Shown here: positions 19,241 through 28,547 of the stretch, one piece after another
How positions within the stretch are numbered: the stretch's first letter is position 1
How the letters are laid out: each line of letters opens with the position of its first letter
Assembly (NCBI RefSeq): GCF_009745985.1
Contig: NZ_WFIX01000190.1
Span: 558,001-622,000, forward strand
Length of the DNA: 64,000 bases
Direction of reading: 5' to 3'
DNA from: Microbacterium karelineae
GTDB lineage: Bacteria; Actinomycetota; Actinomycetes; Actinomycetales; Microbacteriaceae
Position numbers and translations under genes: made by a program
Notes under the pieces: model-generated
What the model was told of the DNA's origin: nothing
Databases searched by the model: none
Seen by the model: only the letters and a program-made list of their open reading frames with translations

Positions 19241-19250
19241 AAGGAGGTGG
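19241..19250 (+). promoter_or_regulatory. Near-perfect ribosome binding site that fixes the rpsF GTG start
   Basis: AAGGAGGTGG is fully complementary to the 16S 3' end over its first nine bases and ends four bases before GTG. This rules out the longer upstream frame. Confidence 0.85.
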
Positions 19251-19254
19251 GACA

Positions 19255-19623
19255 GTGACGCACACGCACCAGTACGAGATGATGGTGATCATCCAGCCTG
19301 AGGTGGACGAGCGCCAGGTTCCCGCGTACCTCGACAAGTACCTCAAGGTCATCACCGATGCCCAGGGAACGATCGAGAACGTGGACATCTGGGGCAAGCG
19401 CAAGTTCTCCTACGAGATCCAGAAGAAGAACGAGGGCATCTACGCCGTCGTCGACTTCACCGGGACCAGCGAGGCCACGCAGGAGCTCGACCGTCAGCTC
19501 GGTCTCGCCGAAGACGTGATCCGCACCAAGATCCTCCGCGCGGAGGAGGCCATCGCGATGGTCGCGTCCGAGGCCAAGCGGGCCGAGGCGAAGGCCGCGC
19601 GCAAGTCGGCGGCGAAGGCCTGA
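19255..19623 (+). CDS. rpsF: 30S ribosomal protein S6
   Basis: 122 residues. '[27 protein letters not shown]' (quoted in part: [13 protein letters not shown]) and '[23 protein letters not shown]' ([10 protein letters not shown]) are the S6 hallmarks. The actinobacterial form has the Ala/Lys-rich C-terminal tail seen here. It binds S18, encoded two genes downstream. First gene of rpsF-ssb-rpsR-rplI. Confidence 0.97.
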   Translation: MTHTHQYEMMVIIQPEVDERQVPAYLDKYLKVITDAQGTIENVDIWGKRKFSYEIQKKNEGIYAVVDFTGTSEATQELDRQLGLAEDVIRTKILRAEEAIAMVASEAKRAEAKAARKSAAKA

Positions 19624-19633
19624 GGCTGATCGC

Positions 19634-20158
19634 ATGGCAGGCGAAACCGTCATCACCGTCGTGGGCAACCTGACGGCCGACCCCGAGCTGCGCTACACGC
19701 AGAGCGGTGTGCCGGTCGCGAACTTCACGATCGCGTCGACTCCGCGCACGTTCGACCGACAGGCGAACGAGTGGAAGGACGGCGAAGCCCTGTTCCTGCG
19801 AGCCAGTGTCTGGCGCGACTTCGCCGAGCACGTCGCGGGTTCGCTCACGAAGGGCATGCGCGTCATCGCGCAGGGCAACCTCCGTCAGCGCAACTACGAG
19901 ACGCGCGAGGGCGAGCGCCGCACGTCGATCGAGCTGGATGTCCAGGAGATCGGCCCGTCGCTGCGGTACGCGACCGCTCAGGTCACCCGCGCTGCCGGAG
20001 GCGGAAACTACGGTCGGGGCGGCGGAAACGCGCCCGGCCAGGTCTCCGGCGGTCAGCAGGCCCCGCAGGCGAACGGCGAGCCCTGGGCGACGCCCGGCTC
20101 GGCGGGCGGCGACGCGTGGAGCACCCCGGGCTCGTTCTCGGACGACACCCCGTTCTAG
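19634..20158 (+). CDS. ssb: Single-stranded DNA-binding protein
   Basis: 174 residues. The OB-fold covers about residues 1-110 ('[20 protein letters not shown]', '[21 protein letters not shown]'). A Gly/Gln-rich linker follows, then the acidic C-terminal tip DDTPF that recruits repair and replication proteins. It lies ten bases after rpsF, the usual actinobacterial order. Confidence 0.97.
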   Translation: MAGETVITVVGNLTADPELRYTQSGVPVANFTIASTPRTFDRQANEWKDGEALFLRASVWRDFAEHVAGSLTKGMRVIAQGNLRQRNYETREGERRTSIELDVQEIGPSLRYATAQVTRAAGGGNYGRGGGNAPGQVSGGQQAPQANGEPWATPGSAGGDAWSTPGSFSDDTPF

Positions 20159-20166
20159 ATCTCAGT

Positions 20167-20185
20167 TCTCGATCGCAGATCGAGA
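20167..20185 (+). terminator. Hairpin and T-rich tract between ssb and rpsR
   Basis: TCTCGATC-GCA-GATCGAGA is a perfect 8-bp stem with a three-base loop, nine bases after the ssb stop, followed by TTTCTGCTTTATTTT. This is unusually T-rich for the window. It looks like a leaky intrinsic terminator or processing site that could set S18/L9 levels apart from SSB. Confidence 0.55.
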
Positions 20186-20214
20186 TTTCTGCTTTATTTT
20201 CGTAAGGACCCACA

Positions 20215-20469
20215 ATGGCTGGAAAGTCGAGCGGCGATCGCCGCAAGCCGCGCAAGGGCGGCAAGAACGCCGCCCCCGCGAAGCACATCCGGGTCGGCGT
20301 CATCGATTACAAGGATGTCGCGACCCTTCGCAAGTTCATCTCGGAGCGCGGCAAGATCCGCGCCCGTCGTATCACCGGTGTGTCGGTGCAGGAGCAGCGC
20401 CTCATCGCTCGCGCGATCAAGAACGCGCGTGAGATGGCACTCCTCCCGTACGCGGGCGCCGGGCGCTAA
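20215..20469 (+). CDS. rpsR: 30S ribosomal protein S18
   Basis: 84 residues. '[19 protein letters not shown]' and '[23 protein letters not shown]' (RRITG is the rRNA-binding loop) identify S18. No CxxC motifs, so this is the zinc-free form. GTAAGGACCCACA precedes the ATG. Confidence 0.97.
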   Translation: MAGKSSGDRRKPRKGGKNAAPAKHIRVGVIDYKDVATLRKFISERGKIRARRITGVSVQEQRLIARAIKNAREMALLPYAGAGR

Positions 20470-20478
20470 GGAGAACCC

Positions 20479-20934
20479 ATGTCGAAGCTGATTCTCACTC
20501 ATGAGGTCGACGGCCTGGGCAGCGCCGGAGACGTGATCGAGGTCAAGGACGGGTACGCCCGCAACTACCTCATCCCCCAGGGTTTCGCCGTGGCGTGGAC
20601 CCGTGGCGGCCAGAAGCAGGTCGACCAGATCCGCGCCGCCCGCAAGGCGCGCGCGATCGCGACCCACGAGGAGGCCGAGGTTCTCAAGCAGAAGCTCGAG
20701 CAGGCTCGTGTCCGCGTGTCGGTCAAGGCCGGCGCCGAGGGGCGTCTGTTCGGCTCGGTCAAGCCCGCTGATGTGGTGTCCGCCGTGTCGGCCGCGGGTC
20801 TCGGCGAGCTCGACAAGCGCCGCGTCACCCTCCCCGCGCCGATCAAGGCCGTGGGCGACCACGAGGCGCTCGTCCGCCTGCACGACGACGTGAGCGCCGT
20901 CATCAACCTGCAGGTTGTGGCGCTCAAGAAGTAG
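20479..20934 (+). CDS. rplI: 50S ribosomal protein L9
   Basis: 151 residues. N-terminal '[35 protein letters not shown]' (core [20 protein letters not shown]) is the L9 signature. A long central helix (about 40-75) links to the C-terminal lobe. Nine bases after rpsR. In many actinobacteria dnaB follows closely; here it is 20 kb away, behind a carbohydrate cluster. Confidence 0.97.
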   Translation: MSKLILTHEVDGLGSAGDVIEVKDGYARNYLIPQGFAVAWTRGGQKQVDQIRAARKARAIATHEEAEVLKQKLEQARVRVSVKAGAEGRLFGSVKPADVVSAVSAAGLGELDKRRVTLPAPIKAVGDHEALVRLHDDVSAVINLQVVALKK

Positions 20935-20950
20935 CGACCTCCGCGTCTGA

Positions 20951-20988
20951 GAACCGGCGTCGCTCCCCTCGGGGAGCGGCGCCGGTTC
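20951..20988 (+). terminator. Strong hairpin after rplI
   Basis: An 18-base stem (17 of 18 paired) GAACCGGCG-T-CGCTCCCC with loop TC, starting 16 bases past the rplI stop and ending the ribosomal operon before the lacI-type gene. Confidence 0.8.
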
Positions 20989-21042
20989 CGCGTCGGACGA
21001 GGGATTCGGGCGCGCGCGTGCGGGATATGCTGACGGGCGACG

Positions 21043-22089
21043 ATGGCGCGGGATGAGAGGGGCGAGGTGTCGGACACCGGAACGGCGAAGCCGAACATCC
21101 GCCAGGTGGCGGCGATCGCCGGCGTCTCCCACATGACGGTGTCGCGCGTGCTCAACGACTACCCGCACATCAAGGAGGCCACGCGCCGTCGCGTGCTCGA
21201 CGTCATCGAGGAGATGGGGTACCGGCCGAACATGGCCGCGCGTGCGCTCGCGACGCAGCGGACGCAGCGCATCGGCGTGCTCGTCGAGAGCGCCGTCGAA
21301 TTCGGGCCGACGAGCACCCTGCGCGCCGTCGAGGCCGCCGCGCGCGGCGCGGGATACGCCGTCAGCTCGATCGCCGTCGGTGACGAGGACGAGATCAGCC
21401 CGCAGGACGCCGTCGACAACCTCACCGCCCAGGGGGTCGACGCCCTCTGCGTCGTCGCCCCGCGGTCGTCGTCGATCGCGGCCCTGCGGAAGATCTCGAT
21501 CAGCGTCCCAGTTCTCGTCGTGAAGCCCGACGACGACCCGACCTTCCTCACCGTCTCGGTCGACCAGCACGGCGGCACGGTGCTCGCCGTCGACCACCTC
21601 GTGTCGCTGGGCCACCGCGACATCCTGCACCTGTCGGGGCCGCTCGACTGGCTCGACGCCCGCGCGCGCGAGCGCGCGTTCCACGCGCGGGCGAAGGAGT
21701 GGGGGATCCGGCAGCGCCCGATCGTCGTGGGCGACTGGTCTGCCGACTTCGCATACGACTTCGCGCGCGGCCTGCGCGAGCTGCCCGAGTACACGGCCAT
21801 CTTCGTCGGCAACGACTCGATGGCCGTCGGCCTCATGCACGGCCTGCACGATCGAGGCTTCTCGGTGCCGGGCGACATCAGCGTGGTCGGCTTCGACGAC
21901 GTGCCGCTCGCGCGCCACGTCATCCCACCGCTGACGACCGTGCGGCAGAACTTCCACGCGCTCGGCGCCTCGGTCGTCGACATCCTCCGGGCCGCGATCG
22001 AGAGGCGCGACATCCCCCAGGTCACACGGATCCCCGCCGAGCTGTGCGCGCGCGCGTCGAGCGCCGCGCCGCGCGAGGGCAGGGCGTGA
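21043..22089 (+). CDS. LacI-family regulator of the carbohydrate cluster
   Basis: 348 residues from ATG. A GTG eight codons on (21067) has a better ribosome site, GAGAGGG. Helix-turn-helix 'IRQVAAIAGVSHMTVSRVLN' with hinge helix 'NMAARALATQ' is typical LacI. The ligand domain is PBP1-like ('VDALCVVAPRSSS', 'VDHLVSLGHRDILHLSGP', 'AIFVGNDSMAVGLMHGL'). It overlaps the ATPase gene by GTGA. It probably senses an imported sugar and represses the importer and GH43 genes. Candidate operators are TGTTCCCGGTAACA at 23678 and the hairpin core at 35061. Confidence 0.92.
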   Translation: MARDERGEVSDTGTAKPNIRQVAAIAGVSHMTVSRVLNDYPHIKEATRRRVLDVIEEMGYRPNMAARALATQRTQRIGVLVESAVEFGPTSTLRAVEAAARGAGYAVSSIAVGDEDEISPQDAVDNLTAQGVDALCVVAPRSSSIAALRKISISVPVLVVKPDDDPTFLTVSVDQHGGTVLAVDHLVSLGHRDILHLSGPLDWLDARARERAFHARAKEWGIRQRPIVVGDWSADFAYDFARGLRELPEYTAIFVGNDSMAVGLMHGLHDRGFSVPGDISVVGFDDVPLARHVIPPLTTVRQNFHALGASVVDILRAAIERRDIPQVTRIPAELCARASSAAPREGRA

Positions 22090-23636
22090 GCGCGGTGAAG
22101 CCGGCCGTCGAGATGTCGGGCATCACGGTCGAGTTCGCGGGTGTGCGGGCCCTCGACGAGGTCGACCTCACACTCTTCCCCGGTGAGGTGCACGCGCTCA
22201 TGGGCGAGAACGGGGCGGGCAAGTCGACCCTCATCGGCGCCCTCACGGGGCGCCACCCCATCCGATCGGGTGTCGTCCGCATCGACGGCGCGGAGCGCTC
22301 GCCTTCGGGCATCGCCGACAGCCGCGCGGCGGGGATCGCGACGGTGTTCCAGGAGACGCACCTCAGCCCGAGCCTCACGGTCGCCGAGAACGTCATGCTG
22401 GGGAGCGAGATCCGCGGCCGCTTCGGCATCGACTGGACCGCGAATCGCGGCCGCGCGTCGGAGGTGCTCGCGCAGCTCGGCCTGCCCGACCTCGACCCGC
22501 GCGCCCGGCTGTCATCGTTGTCGCCGGCGGTCGCACAGCTCGTCGCGGTCGCCCGCGCGCTCGTCCTCGAGCCGCGCGTGCTCATCCTCGACGAGCCGAC
22601 GTCGAGCCTCGACGTCGCCGAGGCGCGCACCTTGCTGCGGGTCGTGCGTCGACTCCGCGACGCCGGCACCGCGATCCTGTTCGTCTCTCATTTCCTCGAG
22701 CACGTCTTCGCCGTCGCCGACCGGCTGACGGTGCTGCGGGCGGGCCGCGTCGTCGCAGAATACGCGGCGGAGGACGTCGAGCGCGCCGAGCTGATCTCGC
22801 AGATGATCGGCGAGGACATCGACGCGCTCCGCGAGCTGCGCTCGCAGCGGCTCGCACACCACTACGCGCCGGGTGGTCCCGCGACGCTGCGCGCGGATCA
22901 TCTCGGGCGACGCGGCGTGCTCGATCCGACGGACCTCGAGCTCTCGCGCGGCGAGGTCGTCGGCCTCGCCGGGCTGCGGGGATCCGGGCGCACCGAGCTG
23001 GCGCGCCTCGTCGGCGGCGCCGACCGCGCCGACAGCGGTGAGCTGTGGCTCGACGGATCCCGCGTCAGCCTGCGCAGCCCGGGCGCGGCGCTGCGGCATC
23101 GCGTGGCGCTGTCGACCGAGAACCTCCGTGAGGAGGGGGTCATCGGCGGCCTCACGGCCCGCGAGAACATCGTGCTCGCGCTGCAGGCGATGCGCGGGTG
23201 GTCGCGCCCGCTCTCGCGTGGCGAGCAGGACGCGCTGATCGACACCTACCTCGACGCGCTGCACCTGGCGCCCGAAGACCTCGACCGCCCCACCTCGACG
23301 CTGTCCGGGGGGACGCAGCAGAAGGTGCTGCTGGCCCGGCTGCTCGCGACCCGGCCCCACGTGCTGATCCTCGACGAGCCCACGCGCGGCATCGACATCG
23401 GTGCGAAGGTCGACATCCAGCGCCGTATCGCGAAGCTCGCGGGCGAGGGTGTCGCCGTCGTGTTCATCTCGTCGGAGCTCGAGGAGGTCGTGCGCCTCAG
23501 CGACCGGATCGTCGTGCTGAAGGATCGCGAGAAGATCGGCGAGCTGAGCAATGGACCGGGAGTCACGGTCGACACGATCGTCGAGATGATCGCCGCGGAC
23601 CTCGCGGGCGAGGGTCTCGGCGACGTCGACGAGTAG
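22086..23636 (+). CDS. Sugar ABC transporter ATPase with two nucleotide-binding domains (extra copy)
   Basis: 516 residues, RbsA/AraG/YtfR type. Domain 1: Walker A GENGAGKST, Walker B LILDEPTSSLD, with the signature replaced by SSLSPAVAQ. Domain 2: shortened P-loop GLRGSGRTE, intact signature LSGGTQQKVLLAR, Walker B LILDEPTRGID. These features are normal for the family. It starts with GTG overlapping the lacI-type stop. It is a paralogue of the second ATPase gene 2.8 kb downstream and has no adjacent permease of its own. It may serve the same permease pair or one elsewhere. Confidence 0.92.
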   Translation: MSAVKPAVEMSGITVEFAGVRALDEVDLTLFPGEVHALMGENGAGKSTLIGALTGRHPIRSGVVRIDGAERSPSGIADSRAAGIATVFQETHLSPSLTVAENVMLGSEIRGRFGIDWTANRGRASEVLAQLGLPDLDPRARLSSLSPAVAQLVAVARALVLEPRVLILDEPTSSLDVAEARTLLRVVRRLRDAGTAILFVSHFLEHVFAVADRLTVLRAGRVVAEYAAEDVERAELISQMIGEDIDALRELRSQRLAHHYAPGGPATLRADHLGRRGVLDPTDLELSRGEVVGLAGLRGSGRTELARLVGGADRADSGELWLDGSRVSLRSPGAALRHRVALSTENLREEGVIGGLTARENIVLALQAMRGWSRPLSRGEQDALIDTYLDALHLAPEDLDRPTSTLSGGTQQKVLLARLLATRPHVLILDEPTRGIDIGAKVDIQRRIAKLAGEGVAVVFISSELEEVVRLSDRIVVLKDREKIGELSNGPGVTVDTIVEMIAADLAGEGLGDVDE

Positions 23637-23677
23637 ACACGCGGCGGATCTTCGTTCGGGGCTTGTGCGGAAGAAAT

Positions 23678-23691
23678 TGTTCCCGGTAACA
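23678..23691. promoter_or_regulatory. Candidate LacI/GntR-type operator upstream of the binding-protein gene
   Basis: TGTTCCCGGTAACA is an inverted repeat (12 of 14 positions symmetric) with the central CG typical of LacI-family sites. It resembles the TGTTACCGGTAACA class. It lies in the only intergenic gap between the regulator/ATPase pair and the sugar-binding lipoprotein. The assignment to the neighbouring LacI protein is inference. Confidence 0.5.
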
Positions 23692-23792
23692 TTCCTGGAG
23701 CGACGCACCTGTCGTCACAGCAATCGACATCGGATCCACGACGGATCCGCTGAACCGGGCGGTCCCGAGCCCGGATTCTCGAGGAGGAGAAC

Positions 23793-24785
23793 ATGTCCGC
23801 ACGTACGCGCATCTTCCAGGTGGCCGGAGTGGCCGCCGTCGGCGCACTGTCCCTCGGCCTCGCCTCGTGCTCCGGCGGCGCCGCCGGCAGCGGGGGCGAC
23901 GGTGACCTGACCACGGTCGGCTTCGTCGCGGTCGGCCCGGAGGGCGACTGGCGCGCCGCCAACGAGCAGAACATCCAGGACACCTTCACGGAGGACGCCG
24001 GATACGAGCTCAAGTACGCGCCCGCCGCCAACCTCGACCAGAAGTCGCAGATCGACGCGTTCACGTCGTTCGTCGACGAGGGCGTCGACGTCATCCTGCT
24101 GTCCGCGACGGAGGGCTCGGGCTGGGAGGACTCGCTCGAGCGCGCGCAGGAGGCCGAGATCCCTGTCATCCTCATCGACCGCGGCATCGAGCCCGACGAC
24201 ACCGACCTCTACGTCACGCGCATCGCGCCCGACAACCCCCAGGTCGCGGCGGGCGTCGCCGAGTGGGCCGCGGGCGAGTTCCCCGACGGCGCGAAGTACT
24301 TCGTGCTCGAGGGCCCCGCCGGCGTCTCGGTCGTCAACGAGCGCAACGAGGGCTGGGATTCGGTCATCGGCGACGATTCGAGCTTCGAGAAGCTCGGCGC
24401 GCAGACGGCCAACTGGTCGACCGAAGAGGGCAAGAGCGTCTTCGAGACCGTGCTCAAGTCGAACGGCAACGACGTCCAGCTGCTGTTCGCGCAGAACGAC
24501 GAGATGGGTCTCGGCGCGATCCAGGCCGTCGAAGAGGCGGGCCTCACCCCCGGCGAGGACGTCAAGATCGCGACGATCGACGGCACGAAGGGCGCCATGG
24601 AGGCGCTCGCGGCCGGCGAGCTGAGCTTCGTCGCCGAGTACAACCCGCTGTTCGGCGAGACCGCGCTGGACGCCGTCGAGAAGGCGCTCGAGGGCGAGGA
24701 CGTCGAGCCGTACATCATCGTCCCGAGCGAGACGTTCGACTCGCCCGAGGCGGCCGAGGCCGCGCTGCCCGACCGCCAGTACTGA
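23793..24785 (+). CDS. Sugar-binding lipoprotein, YtfQ-like
   Basis: 330 residues. The signal ends LGLASC, so Cys27 is the predicted lipid anchor. GAGGAGG precedes the ATG. The mature domain matches PBP1 sugar binders of the YtfQ (galactofuranose) branch: 'TTVGFVAVGPEGDWRAANEQNIQDTF' (VGPEGDWR), 'QIDAFTSFVDEGVDVILLSATEGSGWED', 'IDRGIEPDDTDLYVT', 'LFAQNDEMGLGAIQAVEEAGL'. Known YtfQ binds galactofuranose; arabinose-type pentofuranoses are plausible here given the GH43 enzymes downstream. First gene of the importer transcript. Confidence 0.88.
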   Translation: MSARTRIFQVAGVAAVGALSLGLASCSGGAAGSGGDGDLTTVGFVAVGPEGDWRAANEQNIQDTFTEDAGYELKYAPAANLDQKSQIDAFTSFVDEGVDVILLSATEGSGWEDSLERAQEAEIPVILIDRGIEPDDTDLYVTRIAPDNPQVAAGVAEWAAGEFPDGAKYFVLEGPAGVSVVNERNEGWDSVIGDDSSFEKLGAQTANWSTEEGKSVFETVLKSNGNDVQLLFAQNDEMGLGAIQAVEEAGLTPGEDVKIATIDGTKGAMEALAAGELSFVAEYNPLFGETALDAVEKALEGEDVEPYIIVPSETFDSPEAAEAALPDRQY

Positions 24786-24806
24786 TCCTCGGATCCGACC
24801 CTCACG

Positions 24807-24830
24807 GTGCGGGGCCGCTCGGCCCCGCAC
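24807..24830 (+). terminator. Hairpin between binding protein and ATPase genes
   Basis: Perfect 10-bp stem GTGCGGGGCC-GCTC-GGCCCCGCAC. Hairpins at this place in sugar-importer operons often protect the binding-protein message and lower downstream expression. No T run. Confidence 0.65.
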
Positions 24831-24880
24831 CCCCGAACGCTCTGCGGCGTGCGCCGCGGACACCTGATGTGGAGCAGGCG

Positions 24881-26443
24881 ATGACCAGGTCCAGGCCGAT
24901 CGTCGAGATGTCCGGCATCTCGATCACCTTCCCCGGAGTCAAGGCGCTCGATCGCGTCGACTTCCGTCTCTTCCCGGGCGAGGTCCACACCCTCATGGGC
25001 GAGAACGGCGCCGGCAAGTCGACGACGATCAAGGCCCTCACGGGGGTCTACCGCATCGACGAGGGCGAGATCCGCATCGACGGCGAGGTGCGCCGCCTCG
25101 GCGGCACCGCCGACGCGCAGGCGGCGGGCATCTCGACCGTGTATCAGGAGGTCAACCTCTGCACGAACCTCACGATCGGCGAGAACGTGATGCTCGGGCA
25201 GGAGGTGCGCGGCCCGCTCGGCATCAACTGGCGCGCGACCCACCGCGCGGCCCGCGCCGCGCTCGAGAAGCTCGGGCTCGGGCACCTCGACCCGCGCAGC
25301 CCCCTCTCGACCCTGCCGCTCGCACTGCAGCAGCTCGTCGCGATCAGCCGCTCCGTCGTCGCCGAGTGCAAGGTGCTCATCCTCGACGAGCCGACCTCGA
25401 GCCTCGACGCGGCCGAGGTCGAGCAGCTGTTCGGCGTCATCCGCCGGCTGCGCGACGAGGGCGTCGCGATCCTCTTCGTGTCGCACTTCCTCGACCAGGT
25501 CTATGCCATCAGCGATCGCCTCACGGTGCTGCGCAACGGGATGTTCATCGGCGAGCACATGACGCGTGACATCTCGCGGGCCGACCTCATCTCCCAGATG
25601 ATCGGCAAGGACTCGGCCGCGCTCACCGTCGTCGGCGCGGCCGGAGCCCGTCGCGAGCGCGCGGAGGCGGATCCCGTGTACTCCGCACGCGGAATGGGAC
25701 GGAAGGGCGCCCTCGACGAGGTCGACATCGACCTGCACCGCGGCGAGGTCGTCGGGCTCGCGGGCCTGCTCGGATCCGGGCGCACGGAGCTCGCTCGCCT
25801 CGTATACGGGGCGGACAGGCCCGACACCGGCACCGTGACGCTGCGCGGGGAGAAGGCCGAGATCGGCGCACCCGCCGCGGCGCTCGCGCACGGCATCGCC
25901 TTCTCGAGCGAGAACCGCCGCGACGAGGGGATCATCCGCGACCTCAGCGTGCGCGAGAACATCATCCTCGCCGTCCAGGCCAAGCGCGGCTGGGCGCGCC
26001 CGCTCCCGCGCCGCGAGCAGGACGAGATCGTGCAGAGGTACATCACGGCGCTGGGCGTGCGGCCCGCAGATCCCGAGCGCGCGATCGGCAACCTGTCCGG
26101 CGGCAATCAGCAGAAGGTGCTCCTCGGGCGCTGGCTCGCGACACAGCCCGACATCCTCATCCTCGACGAGCCGACGCGCGGCATCGACGTCGGGGCGAAG
26201 GCCGAGATCCAGGAGTACGTGGCGCAGCTCGCCGACGACGGCGTCTCGGTCGTGTTCATCTCGTCCGAGCTCGAGGAGGTCGTGCGGCTCAGCGACCGCA
26301 TCGTCGTCATGAAGGACCACCGCAAGATCGCCGAGATCGACGGCGGCGGAGACGTCTCGGCCGACGAGATCATCCGGATCATCGCCGAGGATCCATCCAC
26401 CGCCGACGCGCGCGAGCGCGCACACGAGGAGGTCGCGTCGTGA
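24881..26443 (+). CDS. Sugar ABC transporter ATPase, YtfR-like
   Basis: 520 residues, two ATPase domains. Domain 1: GENGAGKST, 'LSTLPLALQQLVAISRSV', LILDEPTSSLD. Domain 2: GLLGSGRTE, LSGGNQQKVLLGRW, LILDEPTRGIDVGAK. It is preceded by GGAGCAGGCG at the ATG and overlaps the first permease by GTGA. Together with the YtfQ-like lipoprotein and two permeases it forms a complete importer. Domain architecture and motifs match the orphan paralogue upstream. Confidence 0.93.
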   Translation: MTRSRPIVEMSGISITFPGVKALDRVDFRLFPGEVHTLMGENGAGKSTTIKALTGVYRIDEGEIRIDGEVRRLGGTADAQAAGISTVYQEVNLCTNLTIGENVMLGQEVRGPLGINWRATHRAARAALEKLGLGHLDPRSPLSTLPLALQQLVAISRSVVAECKVLILDEPTSSLDAAEVEQLFGVIRRLRDEGVAILFVSHFLDQVYAISDRLTVLRNGMFIGEHMTRDISRADLISQMIGKDSAALTVVGAAGARRERAEADPVYSARGMGRKGALDEVDIDLHRGEVVGLAGLLGSGRTELARLVYGADRPDTGTVTLRGEKAEIGAPAAALAHGIAFSSENRRDEGIIRDLSVRENIILAVQAKRGWARPLPRREQDEIVQRYITALGVRPADPERAIGNLSGGNQQKVLLGRWLATQPDILILDEPTRGIDVGAKAEIQEYVAQLADDGVSVVFISSELEEVVRLSDRIVVMKDHRKIAEIDGGGDVSADEIIRIIAEDPSTADARERAHEEVAS

Positions 26444-27510
26444 ACGACAGCGCCCACGGTCCGCTCGCGATCCTGAAGGGGATCGCGCGGCACCAGTACG
26501 TCTGGGGCATCGCGGCGATCGTGCTGCTGCTCGTCGTCAACCTCGTCAACGATCCGGGCTACCTCGCGATCTCGATCAGCGCGCGCGGCGACCTCGTCGG
26601 CAACTCGATCGACATCCTCCGCGCCGCGGCCCCGATCATGATGATCGCGGTCGGCATGTGCCTCGTCGTCGCGACGAAGGGCATCGACCTGTCGGTGGGA
26701 TCCGTCATGGTCGTCGCGGGCGCCGTCTCGATGGAGTTCCTCTCCGCGGCGGGCGCCCCCGACTCGGTCGGCGCCATGTTCGGCGCGCTCGGGCTCGTCG
26801 TCCTCGTGAGCGGCGCGCTCGGGGCGATCAACGCGACCCTCGTCTCGGTCATCGGCCTGCAGCCGTTCATCAGCACGCTCGTCCTGATGCTCGCCGGGCG
26901 CGGGCTCGCGAAGGTGATCACGGGCGGCCAGAACACCTCGGCGCAGAACGAGGCGATGTCGTGGATCGCAAACGGCCGCGTACTCGGCTTCCCCGTCATC
27001 TTCATCATCGCGCTCGCGATCGTGATCCTCGTCGGCCTCCTGGTGCGCCGCAGCGCGCTCGGTCTCATGCTCGAGGCGATCGGCATGGACGCGCAGGCCG
27101 CGCGGCTCGCGGGCGTGAACCGCCGCGCGCTGCTCTTCACCGTGTACATCCTCAGCGGCGTGCTCGCCGGCATCGCGGGTGTCTTCGCGACGTCGACGGT
27201 CATGACGGTCGACGTGTCTCGCACCGGCTACCAGCTCGAGCTCGACGCGATCCTCGCCGTCGTCATCGGCGGCACGTCGCTCGCGGGCGGCAAGTTCAAC
27301 ATCACGGGCGCGACGATCGGCGCGCTCCTCATCGCGACGCTCGACAAGACCGTCGTCTACCTCGGCGTCGACTCGGCGGCCACCCCGGCCTTCAAGGCCG
27401 TCATCATCGTCGCGCTCGTCCTGCTGCAGTCCGAGCGGGTGCGCGGCGCGTTCCGCAGGCGGCGTATCACGCGGCCCCAGCCCGAGAAGAAGGAGGAGGT
27501 CGCCGCATGA
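26440..27510 (+). CDS. Sugar ABC permease, YtfT-like
   Basis: 356 residues, GTG start overlapping the ATPase stop. Eight to ten hydrophobic segments of the BPD_transp_2 family. Signature 'CLVVATKGIDLSVGSVMVVAGAV' and C-terminal 'LDAILAVVIGGTSLAGGKFNITGATIGALLIATL' (cores GIDLSVGS, VIGGTSLAGG) are present. Basic cytoplasmic tail. Pairs with the next permease. Confidence 0.93.
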   Translation: MNDSAHGPLAILKGIARHQYVWGIAAIVLLLVVNLVNDPGYLAISISARGDLVGNSIDILRAAAPIMMIAVGMCLVVATKGIDLSVGSVMVVAGAVSMEFLSAAGAPDSVGAMFGALGLVVLVSGALGAINATLVSVIGLQPFISTLVLMLAGRGLAKVITGGQNTSAQNEAMSWIANGRVLGFPVIFIIALAIVILVGLLVRRSALGLMLEAIGMDAQAARLAGVNRRALLFTVYILSGVLAGIAGVFATSTVMTVDVSRTGYQLELDAILAVVIGGTSLAGGKFNITGATIGALLIATLDKTVVYLGVDSAATPAFKAVIIVALVLLQSERVRGAFRRRRITRPQPEKKEEVAA

Positions 27511-28547
27511 GCTCGCTCACCGCGCCCCCCGCGACGCCCGAGACGCCGAGCGGCCCCCGCTCGATCGCGAAGCGGCTCTCGCTCCACCTCGACGCGCTCC
27601 CGACGGTCGCCTCGATCGTCATCTTCGTCGCCATGATCGTCTTCGGTGAGCTCGCCTACGGTCGCATCCTGCAGTTCAACACGATGTCGAACCTGCTCAT
27701 CAACAACGCGCACCTCGTGATCCTCGCCGTCGCGCTCACCTTCGTGATCCTCACGGGCGGCATCGACCTCTCCGTCGGCGCGATCATCGCATTCAGCAGC
27801 GTCTCCGGGGTGATGCTGATCAACGCCGGGTGGAACCCGTGGCTCGTCGTGGTCCTGATGATCCTCATGGGATCCGCGTTCGGCGCGATATCCGGGGTGC
27901 TCGTGCAGTACTTCGGGGTGCAGCCGTTCATCGCGACGCTCGCGATGATGTTCCTCGGGCGCGGGCTCGCGTCGATCCTCAGCACCGTCCCCGAGCGCGT
28001 CGCGGAGGGCTCGCAGCTGATGCTGCTCGGCGAGAAGATCAAGCTCGTCGACGGCCCCAAGGTCAATGACGTCGTCATCACGCCCGGCGTGATCATCGCG
28101 GTCGTCGTCGTGATCGCGGCGTTCCTCGTGCTGCACCGCACCCGGATGGGACGCACGGTCTACGCGATCGGCGGATCCGAGCACTCGGCCGCGCTCATGG
28201 GCCTCCCCGTCGCGGCGACCAAGCTGTGGGTGTACATCATCAGCGGCAGCCTCTCCGGCCTCGCGGCGGTCGTGTACACGGCCCGTCTCGGCAGCGCGCA
28301 GAACATCACGGGCATCGGCTGGGAGCTCGACGCGATCGCGGCGGCCGTCATCGGCGGCACCCTTCTCACGGGCGGCGCGGGCTTCGTGCTCGGATCCGTC
28401 GTGGGCGCCCTCGTCCTCGGCCTCATGATCGTGCTCATCACGCGCGATGGCGGCGTGCCGCCCGAGGCCACCACCATCATCACGGGCGGGATCCTGCTCG
28501 TGTTCGTGCTCCTGCAGCGGGCCGTCACCGCCCGCCGACGGGAGTAG
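27507..28547 (+). CDS. Sugar ABC permease, YjfF-like
   Basis: 346 residues, ATGA overlap with the previous gene. BPD_transp_2 family: 'TFVILTGGIDLSVGAIIAFS', 'FGVQPFIATLAMMFLGRGLA', 'LDAIAAAVIGGTLLTGGAG'. The 'TGGIDLSVG' and 'GGSEHSAALMGLP' motifs fit YjfF. With the YtfT-like protein it makes the membrane channel for the furanose sugar. Confidence 0.93.
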   Translation: MSSLTAPPATPETPSGPRSIAKRLSLHLDALPTVASIVIFVAMIVFGELAYGRILQFNTMSNLLINNAHLVILAVALTFVILTGGIDLSVGAIIAFSSVSGVMLINAGWNPWLVVVLMILMGSAFGAISGVLVQYFGVQPFIATLAMMFLGRGLASILSTVPERVAEGSQLMLLGEKIKLVDGPKVNDVVITPGVIIAVVVVIAAFLVLHRTRMGRTVYAIGGSEHSAALMGLPVAATKLWVYIISGSLSGLAAVVYTARLGSAQNITGIGWELDAIAAAVIGGTLLTGGAGFVLGSVVGALVLGLMIVLITRDGGVPPEATTIITGGILLVFVLLQRAVTARRRE

